Shown here piece after piece: positions 63,982 through 64,000 of a stretch of 64,000 nt of DNA (positions within the stretch are counted from its first letter, which is position 1; the number at the start of each line of letters is the position of its first letter). The notes under the pieces are model-generated. The model made no database searches. It was not told where the DNA came from and saw only the letters and a program-made list of their open reading frames with translations. Source of the stretch: Cupriavidus sp. GTDB lineage: Bacteria > Pseudomonadota > Gammaproteobacteria > Burkholderiales > Burkholderiaceae. Made by a program: the position numbers and the translations under genes. The DNA is taken from the NCBI GenBank assembly GCA_031180665.1, contig JAPSLP010000021.1:27648-91647 (forward strand), written 5' to 3'.

Positions 63982-64000
63982 ATGGAACTGCTGATTAGCC
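63982..64000 (+). CDS. First six codons of an unidentified gene, probably iron-regulated
   Basis: AAGGAG stands eight bases before an ATG encoding MELLIS, after which the window ends. The ribosome site and the Fur-box-like sequence 75 bp upstream indicate a real gene start. Too little is present to name it; an ExbB-type or other iron-uptake membrane protein would fit but is a guess. Confidence 0.5.

Overview
The window is GC-rich, single-chromosome-like DNA of a beta-proteobacterium. The glpSTPQUV-type glycerol importer, Bug-family binding protein, BcsE/F/G cellulose genes, class I fumarase next to murI, and GC-biased codon use point to the Burkholderiaceae (Cupriavidus/Ralstonia type). This placement is inference from gene content; no 16S gene is present.

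Layout. 1-5645: a glycerol ABC importer operon on the minus strand (glpS-T-P-Q-U-V, glpV cut by the window edge), divergent from the DeoR-type repressor glpR. 5833-7662: purU and a Nudix hydrolase. 7731-11087: glycerol kinase and glycerol-3-phosphate dehydrogenase, completing glycerol uptake, phosphorylation and oxidation. 11158-12330: a lysozyme inhibitor, a small hypothetical gene and a 24-codon membrane peptide gene with a strong ribosome site. 12494-27318: one unbroken cellulose operon, bcsB-Z-C-E-F-Q-A-G-R/P, with c-di-GMP input (PilZ in BcsA, RTGD in BcsE) and a phosphoethanolamine transferase (BcsG). 27299-29496: a TetR regulator, a secreted protein made of DGAR repeats, two matching operator-like palindromes, nine 13-bp tandem repeats and a VOC-fold gene. 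29480-32747: an overlapping operon of an AlkB-like membrane monooxygenase, RhlA and RhlB, a predicted rhamnolipid-type biosurfactant locus. 33036-33126: tRNA-Ser(GGA). 33247-38240: amidase, Bug binding protein, LysR regulator and a DadA-like oxidase, with a near-identical palindrome on both sides of lysR. 38356-40703: GFA-like protein, SMR pump, AraC regulator. 40997-52308: a 2063-residue Ig-repeat/RTX adhesin followed by its type I secretion system (TolC-like, LapB-like, LapC-like). 52305-56426: acetate-type symporter and acetyl-CoA synthetase. 56746-64000: DMT transporter, YqhA-like protein, fumarase, glutamate racemase, a double-AAA ATPase, and the first codons of a gene behind a Fur-box-like site.

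How it fits together. Three neighbouring loci concern the cell surface and biofilm: cellulose probably modified with phosphoethanolamine, a giant secreted adhesin, and a glycolipid surfactant. Around them are carbon-use modules for glycerol, acetate, amides and possibly D-amino acids. The most unusual piece is the alkB-like/rhlA/rhlB operon beside a tRNA gene. A second theme is the number of short tandem repeats (9-13 bp units) in the gaps between genes, and a dispersed palindromic REP-like family. No CRISPR array, insertion sequence, integrase or phage gene was seen.
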